From Brachypodium distachyon (Eukaryota > Streptophyta > Magnoliopsida > Poales > Poaceae), in assembly GCF_000005505.3 (NCBI RefSeq), contig NC_016135.3, positions 6,217,501 to 6,281,500 on the forward strand: a stretch of 64,000 nucleotides of DNA, written 5' to 3'. Of the stretch, positions 1 to 11,186 are shown in pieces (within the stretch, counting starts at the first letter, position 1; every line of letters starts with the position of its first letter). The notes beneath the pieces are model-generated. The model was not told the DNA's origin. It saw only the letters and a program-made list of their open reading frames with translations, and made no database searches. The position numbers and the translations under genes were made by a program.

Positions 1-350
1 GCAATGAGAGCATAGGTAGCTTCGTCAAAATCACTGGCTGAATCATATACTCCATCTTCACGTATGATCATAACGCGTTTGGTTGGACAGTCCTGCTGAA
101 AATGCCCGTATCCTTTGCACCTACGACATTTGCCCCGGTGCCGAAAAAACGGGTGCAGAAACTTCGGAGCACGAAAAGTCCACCTTAGAGGCCGAATTTG
201 AGGGTCAAGGAGCCGTTATATTTAGAGGATGCGCCTCGTCGAGAGCTTTCCGAAAAGTCCTGGAACGTCCAAATCTGACTTCGTATGCAAAAGATACGGC
301 TGTTTTAGTGAACACGGGTCAAACCCACCTGAAACTCTAATTCTACTTGG
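1..350 (-). pseudogene. Gag zinc-knuckle and leader remnant of minus-strand Ty3/gypsy element (element C)
   Basis: Read on the minus strand, 87-128 encodes a perfect retroviral-type CCHC knuckle (CRRCKGYGHFQQDC, C-X2-C-X4-H-X4-C). It is followed by TKRVMI and an acidic stretch (SASDFDEATYALIA) that runs off the left edge. This arrangement is familiar from Gag proteins of grass Ty3/gypsy elements. Bases 135-350 look like untranslated leader rather than Gag, so most of the Gag N-terminus appears to be missing. The leader continues at 9541 once the inserted retrotransposon (356-9535) and one target-site copy are removed. The piece therefore belongs with the primer site and LTR at 10187-10873. 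It is a non-functional fragment. Confidence 0.75.
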
Positions 351-355
351 ACTCG

Positions 356-1273
356 TGTAACATCCCAATTTTCAAAACCCTTCATATGCATTGCATATCA
401 TAAGCATCATGTCACCCTTGCATTTGAACACCTTGAAAACCCAAGATTTTGCCCAGAAAACCCTTCTGCAGAAACGCCTTTATTTGATTTTGGTCATTGA
501 TGTTGCTTTTGAGTATTTGCATTTTAACCCATGAGGGTATTGTGATAAAAAGGGATTTAATGCAAATATAAAGCTATCCCATAATTGGCTTTTGAAAGTA
601 TTTTGAAAAATAATTTGATTCGATAGCCTAAGGGCCCTAAAAGCCATTTTATAGGCAAATGTATTTTTAAATATTTTATTTTGAGGAAATTCTTGTTCCA
701 AAAGTTAGATCATATGAAAATATGATTTTACAAATTTTGTTGTATTTTATTTCGAGTGATTTGGAGCTTCGAATCAATTTTGAGGTTCAAAAAAAGAAAA
801 TAGTTAAAAGAAAAGGAAAAACCGGAGGAAACCGGTCAAACCGGACCGGCCCAGCCCGAACCGGCCAGCCCGCTCTCACTGACCGGTGGGACCCGCGCTC
901 ATCTTCTTCTCCAACCGTCTACCCGAGAAGCCCGCCCGAGAACTGCCCACGATTCCGTTCCGATTTCTTCGCGCACGAACCACCAAATCTGAAACCCCGC
1001 ACGTCATATCGAAGTCCCCGAACTCTTCTACCAATTCCCCCAAACCGCTCGCCTAATTTCGCTTCGGTTTGAGATTAATTTCTCGCCGGAGTTACTCTCT
1101 GCCGTCGCCGTTCTTCGCGTTTTGCCGTCGTTCCGGTGAGCTTCCGCCCGCGCCGGCCATCTTCCTCAGCGCCGGCCGCCGCCCGCTCGTCGCGCCGCCT
1201 CCGGTCGCCGCCCGCGCGCTGCTCTGCGCCCCGTGCTCGCGCCGCCGCCCCGCGCTCCGCCCCGCGCTGCTCA
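356..1273 (+). repeat. 5' LTR, truncated at its 3' side
   Basis: This matches the first ~905 bp of the 3' LTR (6382-7285) almost base for base. Similarity stops abruptly after the shared GCGCTGCTC. Here the sequence goes straight into element leader (ATGGAGTAG...), while the 3' copy continues for another ~2.25 kb. The missing part includes the end of the LTR and the adjoining primer-binding site. Confidence 0.88.
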
Positions 1274-1284
1274 TGGAGTAGATT

Positions 1285-1512
1285 ATGTACGAGAAGGATC
1301 TCCTGCAACTTCAGTATGATCAGCTCCAAGCCCAGGTCAACAACGCCAACCCTGCACCTGCACCAGCACAAGCTCCACCACCCCCTCAGGACGAGGAGAT
1401 GGAGCCACTGGAGGAGGAACCTCAGGAGGCGCAGGAGATGGACACACCTGCCACCCGCACCCGTTCTAGGGCGAAGAACTCCGGGAACACCAACTTCCTC
1501 TCACTTCCTTAG
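1285..1512 (+). CDS. Small leader ORF upstream of Gag (75 aa)
   Basis: A 75-codon ORF begins with MYEKDLLQLQ and has a short heptad-like N-terminal stretch, then Pro/Ala-rich and Glu-rich segments and a basic TRTRSRAK tail. It lies between the truncated LTR and gag. Similar leader ORFs occur in some large grass gypsy elements, but I know of no assigned function. The deletion that removed the LTR end stops only about 10 bases upstream, so the true N-terminus could be lost. Confidence 0.4.
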   Translation: MYEKDLLQLQYDQLQAQVNNANPAPAPAQAPPPPQDEEMEPLEEEPQEAQEMDTPATRTRSRAKNSGNTNFLSLP

Positions 1513-1848
1513 TTTCAGCTTAGAGCCGCCGGACTATTTATTATACTATATTCGTTATCGTGTTAGTCATTGACCATGCCGTCGTTGTGGTATGGCAATG
1601 TAGATTCGTGTGCTTATTTGCAACTCTATACTTGTGTTTAGGCTGGTACGCCTGGTGAACTATTCGTTTTGGATGTTAAAATCCTAGTAAATGATTTTGC
1701 TTGTTTTATAGGTGACTTGTTTCATGATTGAATTGTCATGCTTGTGTTATGCTTGTTGTTTGAACTGTTGTATTGCCTGTGTTGTGGGGCTTAGTTTCCT
1801 CTTAGATCCTGTCTATCTATTTTTCTCATCTATGCTGTCCCAAAACTG

Positions 1849-3763
1849 ATGCCACCGAGACGCCATACTCGCCGCCCTGCTGACAACAACAATGAGGAGG
1901 GTCAGGACAACAACAATGCCACCATGCAACAACTGCTGGCTGCACAGACTCAGATTTTGCAAGCTTTGACCCAGCAGATGAACAACAACAACAACAACCA
2001 CAACAACCACAACAACCAGAACCCCAACCCACCACCTCAAGTGGACATGTTAACTAGGTTTCTGAGGCTGCGTCCACCAACATTCACCAGCTCCCCAGAA
2101 CCGATTGTAGCTGATGATTGGCTCCGTTCTGTGAGCAAATGACTAGTGACAGTTGGCTGCACTGAAGCTGACAAGGTGAGGTTTGCCGCTCACCTGCTTG
2201 AAGGACCTGCCGCAGCTTGGTGGGAGACTTATCAGATTACCACACCCATGGAGGAGGTAACCTGGGAAATGTTCCAAGATGCCTTCCGCACCGCCCATCT
2301 CTGCGGGCGTGCTGAGCTTGAAGAAGAGGGAATTCCACAAACTGAGGCAAGGGAACAGGACTGTGTCAAAATATATCGAGACCTTCAACAAGTTGTCTCA
2401 TTATGCCCCGGACGACGTCAACACTGATGCAAAACGCCGGGAAAGATTTTTGGATGGCTTGAACGACGAACTCGCCATTCAACTGGCAGTTATTTACATC
2501 CCTACATATCAGTCCCTCATGGACAAAGCCATCATTCTGGAGAACAAGCAGAATCAGATGGAGAATAGAAGGAAGAGGCCTCACCATGGCAACAACCACG
2601 CTGGTTCACACCAGAAGCCGCGCACCTCGTACGAGGGTAGTGGCAGCTCCTTGATGGTTAAGCATGGTGGAAATCATCAAAATCACCATGGAGGGAGTGG
2701 ACATCATCACCGCCATGGAAATCAAGGACACCACCACCACCAGGGAGGAAATGGCAGCTGGAACCACCAGCACCAGCACCCAAGGATCAACAGCAACAAA
2801 GGCAGTGGCCATAACAATGGAGGAAACCCAGGACAGAACCGCACCACTGGCAGGGATATGAGCCAAGTGCAATGCTTTAAGTGTCACAAGATGGGGCACT
2901 ACTCCAATGATTGTCCGCAGAAGTTTAATGAGGCTGGAGCAAAGCCTAACCCATTTCAGAAGGGCAATGTGAACCACGTCAACGTGGAAGAAATCACGGA
3001 GGAGCAAGGTATCATAATCGGCACCTTCTGTCTAAATTCTTTTGAAACACTCGTACTGTTTGATACCGGTGCATCGCATTCTTTTATCTCAAGGAGTTTT
3101 GTTCATGAGAATGGATTAAACACTAGTACCTTAGTGAACCCTATGAAGGTGAAGTCACCTGGGGGAGAGATGATAACGGCTTGTGAATGCCGAATGCTAA
3201 CACTAGTAATTGGAAAACACAATTTCCCCAGAGACCTGATAGTGTTAGGATCAAAAGGCTTGGATATGATCCTAGGAATGGATTGGTTAGCCAAGTATGA
3301 AGGACTTATAGATTGTGTCAAGAGGACAATTACACTCACAACTCCAGAGAAGAAGCGAATCCGCTTCAAGTCAACCTATGAGCTTAAATTACCCAAGGTA
3401 AATTCTCTTAAGGGGGTTAGCCTAGAGGATGTACCGATAGTGAAAGAATATCCGGATGTATTTCCAGGAGAATTACCAGGCATGCCACCAGACCGAGATG
3501 TGGAATTTCTTATTGAATTATTGCTAGGAAGTGGACCTATAGCCAAGAGACCGTATAAGATGGCTGTAGATGAATTTAAGGAACTGAAGAAGCAACCTGC
3601 AGAACAGTTGGCCAAAGGATTTATTCGCCCTAGCTCATCACCATGGGGAGCACCTGTTCTATTTGTGGAAAAGAAAGACAAGAGCCAAAGGATGTGCATA
3701 GACTATCGCTCACTAAATGAGGTAACGATAAAAAAACAAGTACCCACTACCCATAATCAATGA
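1849..3763 (+). pseudogene. Gag-protease region of the chromovirus, disrupted
   Basis: Gag starts at the ATG at 1849 (MPPRRHTRRP), followed by an Asn/Gln-rich stretch and the retrotransposon Gag core (FQDAFRT). The core continues as [16 protein letters not shown] in a different frame. A His-rich linker leads to a CCHC knuckle ([14 protein letters not shown], about 2872-2913). The aspartic protease motif [12 protein letters not shown] lies at about 3055-3090, and the start of RT is at 3600-3760. An in-frame TGA sits at 2140-2142 and a frameshift lies near 2300. The frame is lost again in an A-run near 3730, where it passes to the next ORF. Translation of a normal polyprotein is not possible. 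Confidence 0.92.
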
Positions 3764-3776
3764 TCTATTCGATCAA

Positions 3777-5171
3777 TTGAAAGGAGCCTGTGTTTTCTCA
3801 AAGATCGATCTTCGATCAGGTTATTTTCAGTTAAAGATCCGAGAAGCGGATATACCCAAGACAACGTTTACCACTAGGTATGGCCTGTATGAGTACACAG
3901 TGATGCCTTTTGGATTAACCAATGCCCCGGCATACTTCATGAATATGATGAACAAGGTATTCATGGAATATTTGGATAAGTTTGTCGTAGTATTCATCGA
4001 CGACATTTTGATCTACTCGAAGAGCAAACAAGAACATGAAGAACATTTGCGTCTGATCATGGAAAAGCTTAGAGAGCACAAGCTTTATGCAAAATTCAGC
4101 AAGTGTGAATTTTGGTTGTCTGAAGTTGGTTTCTTGGGACACATTGTGTCAGGAAAGGGAATTGCCATTGACCCCGTTAAAGTAGCAGCGGTCACTGAAT
4201 GGGAAGTCCCTAAGAATGTCGGAGATGTTCGCAGCTTTTTAGGACTTGCTGGATATTACAGGAGATTCATAGAGAATTTCTCCAAGATTGCCAAGCCTAT
4301 GACTGAACTTTTGAAGAAAGAGAAGAAGTTTGAATGGACTAAAAGGTGTGAAGAAAGTTTTCAGGTTTTGAAGAAGAGGCTAGTATCAGCACCCATCCTT
4401 GTTTTACCCGACTTACTAGAAGATTTTCAAGTGTACTGTGATGCTTCGCGTCTAGGATTGGGATGTGTTTTGATGCAAAGAGGAAGAGTCATAGCATATG
4501 CCTCAAGACAACTTAAGAATCATGAAAGAAATTACCCCACTCATGATTTGGAACTAGCATCGGTAGTGCACGCACCCAAGACTTGGAGACACTATCTCAT
4601 GGGAAAGCAATGTGAGTTATTCACCGATCACAAGAGCTTGAAGTATATATTCACGCAGAAAGAATTGAACTTGAGACAAAGAAGATGGTTAGAGTTAATC
4701 AAGGATTATAATCTGAATTTTCAATACCATCCAGGCAAGGCTAACGTAGTAGCTGACGCTTGGAGCCGCAAGGGCTATGTTAATGGACTTACCGCTGAAG
4801 AGTTACCTGCTGAATTGTGTGAACAATTCAAGGATCTCAGATTGGAGTTAGTTCCGGAAGGTTACTTAGCCAACATGGAGGTGCAACCTACTCTACTGGA
4901 CAGAATTAGAGAAGCCCAGAAAGAAGACTCAGAAATAATAACGATAAAAGATAATATGGCTATTGAGAAGGCAAAAGGATTCGTTGAGGACGATCAAGGT
5001 ACCGTATGGTTTGAGAAGCGTATTTGTGTACCACAAGACCCCGAGATCAGAAGGCTAATACTACAAGAAGCTCATGATTCACCGTACTCAATCCACCCTG
5101 GTAATACAAAGATGTACATGGACTTGAAAGAAAAAAAATTGGTGGACAGGATTGAAGCGAGACATCGCTGA
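3777..5171 (+). pseudogene. Reverse transcriptase / RNase H region of the chromovirus
   Basis: The frame continues Pol after a +1 shift in a run of A's near 3730. RT shows [22 protein letters not shown] and the catalytic FIDD motif ([11 protein letters not shown], about 3985-4017). RNase H follows with [13 protein letters not shown] (4434-4473), [10 protein letters not shown] and a [11 protein letters not shown] segment. The zinc-finger part of integrase begins near 5060 ([12 protein letters not shown]). A second A-run, at about 5128-5138, shifts the frame again before the integrase core. The domains are otherwise well conserved, so the breaks look recent. Confidence 0.93.
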
Positions 5172-6369
5172 GTATATCGCTCTGTGTGATGTTTGTAGCA
5201 GAGTCAAGGCTGAACATCAGAAACCAGTTGGATTACTACGACCATTGCCAGTGCCAGACTGGAAATGGGATAAGGTAGGCATGGACTTCATCACTGGTTT
5301 GCCAAGGACGAGATCTGGTTATGATTCAATATGGGTAGTAGTTGACCGTTTGACCAAAGTTGCCCATTTCATACCAGTGAACACCACCTATACAAGTGCA
5401 CAGTTGGCCAAACGATACATGTCTAGGATTGTATGCCTACATGGAGTTCCTAAAGAGATCGTTTCAGACAGAGGTACCCAATTTACCTCAAGATTTTGGG
5501 GACAATTGCACGAGTCTCTAGGCACGAGACTAGAGTTTAGCACAGCGTTTCACCCTCAGACAGATGGACAAACAGAAAGAGTGAACCAAATTCTTGAAGA
5601 TATGTTAAGAGCTTGCGCTCTGGACTATGGATCTAGCTGGGATGAGAATCTACCATATGCAGAGTTCTCATACAACAACAGTTTTCAAGCGAGTATTGGA
5701 ATGGCACCGTTCGAAGCTTTGTATGGCAAGAAGTGTAGGACACCATTGCTGTGGGATGGTGTAGGAGACCGCAGTTTATTCGGACCCGACATGATAAAGG
5801 ATGCTGAAGAGAAGGTCAGACTGATTCGAGACAGACTCAAGATAGCTCAATCCAGACAAAAGAGTTATGCAGATTCCAAACGAAGGGAGGTCACCAACGA
5901 GATCACTGACAGAGCGTATCTCAGAGTTTCTCTGATACGCGGAGTTAAGAGATTTGGGATTAAAGGAAAATTAGCGCCACGCTATATTGGACCCTACAAG
6001 GTTCTAGCACGCCAAGGAGAGGTTGCTTACAAGTTGGAGTTACCCGAAAAGTTGACAAGTGTCCACGACGTTTTCCACGTGTCACAGTTAAAGAAGTGTC
6101 ACCCGGAAATGGCCGATACGCCACTAAGGGATACGGTTTCACTTGACGAAGTGGAGATTCAAAGCGATCTCACGTACGAAGAGAAACCAACCAGGATCTT
6201 GGAAACAGCGGAAAAACATACCCGTTCCAAGACAATCAGGTTCTGCAAAGTTCAATGGAATCACCACACCGAAGAAGAAGCTACGTGGGAACGTGAGGAT
6301 GATCTTCGAGAAGACCACCCGTACCTTTTTGCTAACCAACAGGAATCTCGAGGACGAGATTCATCTTAA
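5152..6369 (+). CDS. Integrase core and C-terminal chromodomain (Pol fragment)
   Basis: The N-terminus holds the second pair of zinc-binding cysteines (LCDVC). The integrase core shows the D,D,E residues in [19 protein letters not shown] and the Glu of QILEDML, with the highly conserved [14 protein letters not shown] between the last two. The GPY/F region ([12 protein letters not shown]) and a chromodomain-like end (about 6150-6330) follow. This part is open throughout, but it cannot be expressed from the native Gag-Pol start because of upstream frameshifts. Position 5152 is a TTG inside the domain, not a genuine start. Confidence 0.9.
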   Translation: MKRDIAEYIALCDVCSRVKAEHQKPVGLLRPLPVPDWKWDKVGMDFITGLPRTRSGYDSIWVVVDRLTKVAHFIPVNTTYTSAQLAKRYMSRIVCLHGVPKEIVSDRGTQFTSRFWGQLHESLGTRLEFSTAFHPQTDGQTERVNQILEDMLRACALDYGSSWDENLPYAEFSYNNSFQASIGMAPFEALYGKKCRTPLLWDGVGDRSLFGPDMIKDAEEKVRLIRDRLKIAQSRQKSYADSKRREVTNEITDRAYLRVSLIRGVKRFGIKGKLAPRYIGPYKVLARQGEVAYKLELPEKLTSVHDVFHVSQLKKCHPEMADTPLRDTVSLDEVEIQSDLTYEEKPTRILETAEKHTRSKTIRFCKVQWNHHTEEEATWEREDDLREDHPYLFANQQESRGRDSS

Positions 6370-6376
6370 GGGGGTT
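6367..6376 (+). other. Polypurine tract
   Basis: AAGGGGGTTAG lies a few bases before the 3' LTR start (TGTAACATCC at 6382). This is the expected position of the plus-strand primer of an LTR retrotransposon. Confidence 0.7.
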
Positions 6377-6381
6377 AGTTC

Positions 6382-9300
6382 TGTAACATCCCAATTTTCA
6401 AAACCCTTCATATGCATTGCATATCATAAGCATCATGTCACCCTTGCATTTGAACACCTTGAAAACCCAAGATTTTGCCCAGAAAACCCTTCTGCAGAAA
6501 CGCCTTTATTTGATTTTGGTCGTTGATCTTGCTTTTGAGTATTTGCATTTTAACCCATGAGGGTATTGTGATAAAAAGGGATTTAATGCCAATATAAATC
6601 TATCCCATAATTGGCTTTTGAAAATATTTTGAAAAATAATTTGATTCGATAGCCTAAGGGCACTAAAAGCCATTTTATAGGCAAGTGTATTTTTAAATAT
6701 TTTATTTTGAGCAAATTCTTGTTCCAAAAGTTAGATCATATGAAAATATGATTTTACAAATTTTGTTGTATTTTATTTCGAGTGATTTGGAGCTTCGAAT
6801 CAATTTTGAGGTTCAAAAAAAGAAAATAGTTAAAAGAAAAGGAAAAACCGGAGGAAACCGGTCAAACCGGACCGGCCCAGCCCGAACCGGCCGGCCCGCT
6901 CTCACTGACCGGTGGGACCCGCGCTCATCTTCTTCTCCAACCGTCTGGCCGAGAAGCCCGCTCGCGAACTGCCCACGATTCCGTTCCGATTTCTTCGCGC
7001 ACGAACCACCAAATCTGAAACCCCGCGCGTCATATCGAAGCCCCCGAACTCCTCTACCAATTCCCCCAAACCGCTCGCCCAATTTCGCTTCGGTTTGAGA
7101 TTAATTTCTCGCCGGAGTTACTCTCTGTCGTCGCCGTTCTTCGCGTTTTGCCGTCGTTCCGGTGAGCTTCCGCCAGCGCCGGCCATCTTCCTCAGCGTCG
7201 GCCGCCGCCCGCTCGTCGCGCCGCCTCCGGTCGCCTCCCGCGCCCGCGCCCTGCTCCGCACCCCGCGCTCTGCCCCGCGCTGCTCCCGCGCCGCCCCGTG
7301 CCGTCCGCGCGCCCCCGCGCCCCGCGCCGCCCGCGCGCTCCCGCGCCTCGCGCCGCCCGCGTACCCGCCGCCCCTGCTGCTCGCCCGCGGCGCCTGCCCG
7401 CGGCGCCGCCGGCGAGCTCGTCCGCCGGCCGGCACCCTAGAACCGGGCCAGTCAGGTTTCTCCACGTGGCAGGTTTTTTTTTTTTTTATTTTATTTTTAA
7501 TTCGGCCGATTTGGATAAGGCACTTTTGCAGAAAAGTCCTTGTAACTTCAAAGCATCATATCTTTCAAACCGTCTGTCCAAAAATTGTGTTCCGCACCTT
7601 TCTGGAATCGTCACAACGTGTAGAATATTTTGGCACTGTTTACTTTCAGTTTTGAACAACTTAGACAGTAGCTATTTTCAGAATGGTGGAATATGGTTTA
7701 AATTTCAAATGAATTGTTTCAAAATAGTTTTGAGCATGTTAGCTTGCTATAAAATTATTTAAACTTGTTCTCTGTCCATTAGGACCAGAGAAGGAATTAT
7801 TTTGTGTATAATCATGGCATACAAGTTAAATATTGCTCTATGTTACAAAAGCCGCACAATCTTTTGTTTTAAAACCTATCCATGTTTCTTGCATATTAAT
7901 TACCACTTTGATGTTGTATAATCTGTCCAAACCATTTGAAAAACTTTTCAAAACAGAAACGAAGCTTCTTACCTTAGAAGTAACCTTTGTGTGCATCAGC
8001 ATAGCATATGCATCATGGCATGGTTTTTGTATTGAATGTTGTGTTTATTGTGTGTGTACCTTTTATTTTAGATTGTGTGGAGTGTAATCATTGTTGTTGC
8101 AAAGAGTGCGAGAACTACCACAACCTTGGACAAGGCAAGTTCACTTTGATCATTTTCCTAAATATTTTTCCTATGCACTAGATGTTTTATTAGATGCATC
8201 AGGAATATTACTCGTACTTCTATGCTAGCTATAAATCACAGGCAGTATAGTTTACCCTCGCCATTACCTTGCTACCAGAATTGCCATCGATTGTAGTTGA
8301 ATGCTAGGCTATGGTAGTATCGTGGGGAAAATAACTACATTATGATATTGTTATGCCTCTGGCGATATGAAATGTTTTGTTAGATGTAAGGCAAAACAAT
8401 TAATTAAATGAACCGTCCTGGGTGGGCAGCTTTAAAGATTTTGAGGATTAGCGGCGTCAGGTCCATTTCTATGGGTCCCTCTGAGTCGAGTTCCTGTGGA
8501 TTCAGGAATGGATCGTCCATGAACGTCTCTTCCGTGGATTCGGGGAGCGCCTACGTTGCAAATGTGGAATGCCACCTGGGGTAACCGAGACTGGACTAGT
8601 TTCCTATTTAGAAGCTTCTAGTACAACTACAATGCTATATGGGCTCTGGCGAGACAAGAGTAAGTTGTATGAACCTAGACCCGAGGAATTGTACTGAGGT
8701 AGCCGTGTAGGGGGAGCGTGATTCTCTCGTGGTTTAGGGAATTACCTCTGAAAATCTCGTAATCGATGCCGTTGCTACTCTACCATGAGGACAGCAAGGG
8801 ATTAACACATTGGTTTCTTGTGGGGAATGTGTACAAACTCTCGAGAGCGTCAAAACTAAGTACTTAGCCGTGGCCCCGGCAACGGACAATTTGAGCAACT
8901 AGATGTGGAGCTGTAAGAAAAGTCTCACTCATTCTAACTTCTTAAATAAAATGGATGGTTGAACAGGGTAGGGCACTTGATGAATCCACATCAATGTGCT
9001 CTAGGATAATAGGAGCATGGGTGTGTCTACCCCCTGTCCAATAGTGATAAAATTCTATTTGATTAAAAGATAGGATTCAATAACTAAGCTTTTATGCAAA
9101 TACCTTGAACCCCACTTTGCCACATTATGCATATATTTGGTAGGCTCTCGTATAACTCCTAGTGAATCTTGCCAATACATTCAATGTATTGACCCTAGTG
9201 GCTGCATCGTTTAATGATGCAGGAAGCTCCGACGACGAGTAAGATGTATGTTCTACATGTTTGGGTTACGGGCTTACATTCCAACACGCTCTCACCGTGG

Positions 9301-9535
9301 TGTTGATGTGCCCTTGTATCTTCCGTTTTCCGCTGCTAAACAGTTGTTTTATTTCCAGCTAACCCGTGAGGTTATGCGAGTTGTAAGTACCCTTTTATAT
9401 TCTGGATGATACGTTGTAATATTGAGACCTTTGTTCTATGATATTACATCTTGAAATTGTGTGTGCTAGTGAGTCGATCCAGGGACTAGCACTAAAGCAC
9501 AGAGATCAAACCCGTATACGGGGGCGGTCGCTTCA
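6382..9535 (+). repeat. 3' LTR of the chromovirus (full length, about 3.15 kb)
   Basis: It begins TGTAACATCC and ends GGTCGCTTCA, followed by the target duplication ACTCG. It includes a very GC-rich segment (7190-7440) and a poly-T run at 7472-7486. Several ORFs can be read through it but none resembles a protein domain. It is more than three times the length of the retained part of the 5' LTR. Confidence 0.9.
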
Positions 9536-9749
9536 ACTCGGGTCCGAAACTGACTCGAACTCTTCCTCTCTTTTTTCGTTTTTTTTTTCTTTCTTTCCTT
9601 TTTTTTTCTTTCCTTTCTTTTTTTTCACAACTTTCCGAACAACTTGATCTCTAAACAAAATTCGATCTATTATGAAACACTTTCCAAAAGAACTCTTGAT
9701 TGGACTCGGACTCGAATTCGCGGCTGAAAACTATAACTTGCCGACTCGA

Positions 9750-9845
9750 TGTAGGACTCGACGAGGGACTCGGTGTAGGACTCGAAGAGGCACTCGGTGT
9801 AGGACTCGAAGAAGGACTCGGTGTAGGACTCGAAGAGGGACTCGG
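9750..9845. repeat. Minisatellite, 4 x 24 bp
   Basis: Four tandem copies of a 24-bp unit (TGTAGGACTCGAAGAGGGAC plus TCGG) start at 9750, 9774, 9798 and 9822, with only one or two substitutions per copy. The unit length is a multiple of three, and on the minus strand each copy can encode an 8-residue Ser/Pro motif such as SPSSSPTP. Confidence 0.9.
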
Positions 9846-10186
9846 TGGAAGATATGGTGGCGGCGGAAGATTATGGCGGTGGTGTAGCAGGAAGTTTGGC
9901 GGCGGAAGTTTGATGGAAAGCCTACGTCACACGAAATCAAAAGACAAAAACAAGTTCGATCTAGTAGAAAAAATCTGAAAAACGATCCAATCTAATCCAG
10001 CAACTCGACACGATTAATGCAGCAAAGATTCAACAATGCAAATACTAATGTGAAAATTGCAAGGCTCAGATTGGTTCTAGGACAAGGTAACTAATTCTAA
10101 TTTTTGTTTGGCTTTTTTCTGGACGATAGGTAAAAACAGATCTAAACTACGGATAAACTGGAAAAATCTCACCGAGCAACCTTAAT

Positions 10187-10197
10187 CTCTGATACCA
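10187..10197 (-). other. Primer-binding site (initiator tRNA-Met type) of element C
   Basis: The minus strand reads TGGTATCAGAG two bases after the LTR end ...GGCTATCA. This is the classic plant LTR-retrotransposon primer site, complementary to initiator methionine tRNA. Confidence 0.88.
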
Positions 10198-10199
10198 CG

Positions 10200-10873
10200 T
10201 GATAGCCTCGAGGGTGTCCCGATCTTTCGATGAGATACCTAATTATCGATTTGGTAGGAGGTGACGTTGACGATCCGACTACAACCTAGGAGGCAGCGCC
10301 TTAGCGATCGATACACCAACTCCAGAAGGTTATTGATCCCGGCGGGGCACGATCAACCTGACCACGAAGGTCGATGTTCCTGCAAGCAATGGAAGAACAA
10401 GCAAGAACAAGATGAAAAGCAATCTGAAATTGCGAATAGGAGATATGAAGGTTCACGAATCTGAATACTCAATATAGTTGGAGTCTTGATGACGGTAAAA
10501 CAGGTGGTCTAACCGACACACGCGATTACACGAAAGTAGCAAAGGCTAAAATTTATCTAATCAAAACCCAAGGCTCCATGGGGGGGCTCATGGGGTATAA
10601 ATAGGAGGCGAACTAGGTGGTTTTCGGACAGGCCCTTGAGGGACTCCGAAACGGCCTAGGAATCCTCCTAAAACACAACGAAAACATCTAAAAATTGGCT
10701 GGACCCTATTACATGGCCTTAGGCCCAATAAAGCAAGGTTATAACCCTCATCTTTGGCCCATAGATACCCATTGGAGGGGGAATCCTCCACTTGGCCAAA
10801 ATCCCATTGATGAAGAGGATGCGGCCTTCTTCTCATCTCTCGTTATGGCGGTTTCAATGTTCTGAAATCATCA
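10200..10873 (-). repeat. LTR of element C (minus orientation)
   Basis: The left end is fixed by the primer site at 10187-10197. The right end at about 10873 (minus strand TGATGATTTC, preceded by a purine-rich stretch) is inferred. Bases 10200-10320 are clearly related to the right end of the solo LTR at 40790-41552, sharing GGTGTATCGAT, GTAGTCGGATCGTCAACGTC and CATCGAAAGATCGGG. On the minus strand a TATTTATA box and a GAGCCTTGGGTTTTG segment mark the likely transcription start region near 10570-10600. Confidence 0.75.
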
Positions 10874-11130
10874 CTTGAGCTAGCTCCCGCCACCTTGCTG
10901 CTACCTCCATGGTTTGCTGTCCAACGCTGATCCTTGAGGTGCAAGCTAGGTCCTTCATTCCTAAAACACATAAAAGAACCCATCTTAGGCAGCAGCATAT
11001 TCTCATTAATATTAAATGAAGTACCGAGGAACGAAAGTACCTGATAATTTAGTTGTCGTGCACGAGCTCTAGTAATTGGTCCATGTATCTCCGGTCCTTG
11101 AGGTGTACGTGCTGTACGGCCTGTGGTTGT
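10874..11130 (-). pseudogene. C-terminal remnant of a gypsy polyprotein
   Basis: The minus-strand frame contains GPITRARARQLNYQV and then NENMLLPKMGSF and FRNEGPS. I recognise this type of sequence as the extreme C-terminus of grass gypsy polyproteins, just before the 3' LTR. It abuts the LTR at 10200-10873 on the 3'-LTR side, yet that same LTR is followed by a primer site as in a 5' LTR. The order pol end - LTR - primer site - leader - gag suggests two tandem copies sharing one LTR. The frame is fused to the last exon of the neighbouring antisense ORF, so the exact junction (near 11100) is uncertain. Confidence 0.55.
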
Positions 11131-11186
11131 ATCATTAGTTGGGATGTCCTCATCAAGCTCCGACACTTGGGCGTCGTCCCTGGCTG

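Larger units (their letters stand above)
356..9535 (+). mobile_element. Ty3/gypsy chromovirus LTR retrotransposon (Tekay/Del-like), near full-length
   Basis: The element runs from TGTAACATCC at 356 to CTTCA at 9535 and is flanked by a perfect 5-bp target duplication, ACTCG (351-355 and 9536-9540). The internal order is Gag, protease, RT, RNase H, integrase, chromodomain, the Ty3/gypsy order; the C-terminal chromodomain places it among chromoviruses, most like Tekay/Del. The 5' LTR is cut short at about 1273, while the 3' LTR is full (6382-9535, about 3.15 kb). The primer-binding site expected after the 5' LTR is missing. Coding is broken by one stop and three frameshifts, so the copy cannot be autonomous. 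By eye the shared 0.9 kb of LTR differs at roughly 20 positions, which suggests a fairly recent insertion. Confidence 0.95.
9541..10199 (-). mobile_element. 5' leader of minus-strand gypsy element C
   Basis: On the minus strand this follows the LTR/primer-site junction at 10187-10200 and leads towards the Gag remnant at 1-350. The chromovirus has been inserted between the two. It contains a long pyrimidine-rich tract (9561-9627) and a 24-bp minisatellite. A Pro/Ser-rich reading frame (PSPSSSPTPS) covers the minisatellite on the minus strand but lacks a clear start. Confidence 0.6.

Noticed and set aside
6912..7655. 247-codon ORF in the 3' LTR
   Set aside because: It lies in the GC-rich part of the LTR and has Arg/Pro/Ala low complexity. 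No domain is present, and several frames are open at once.
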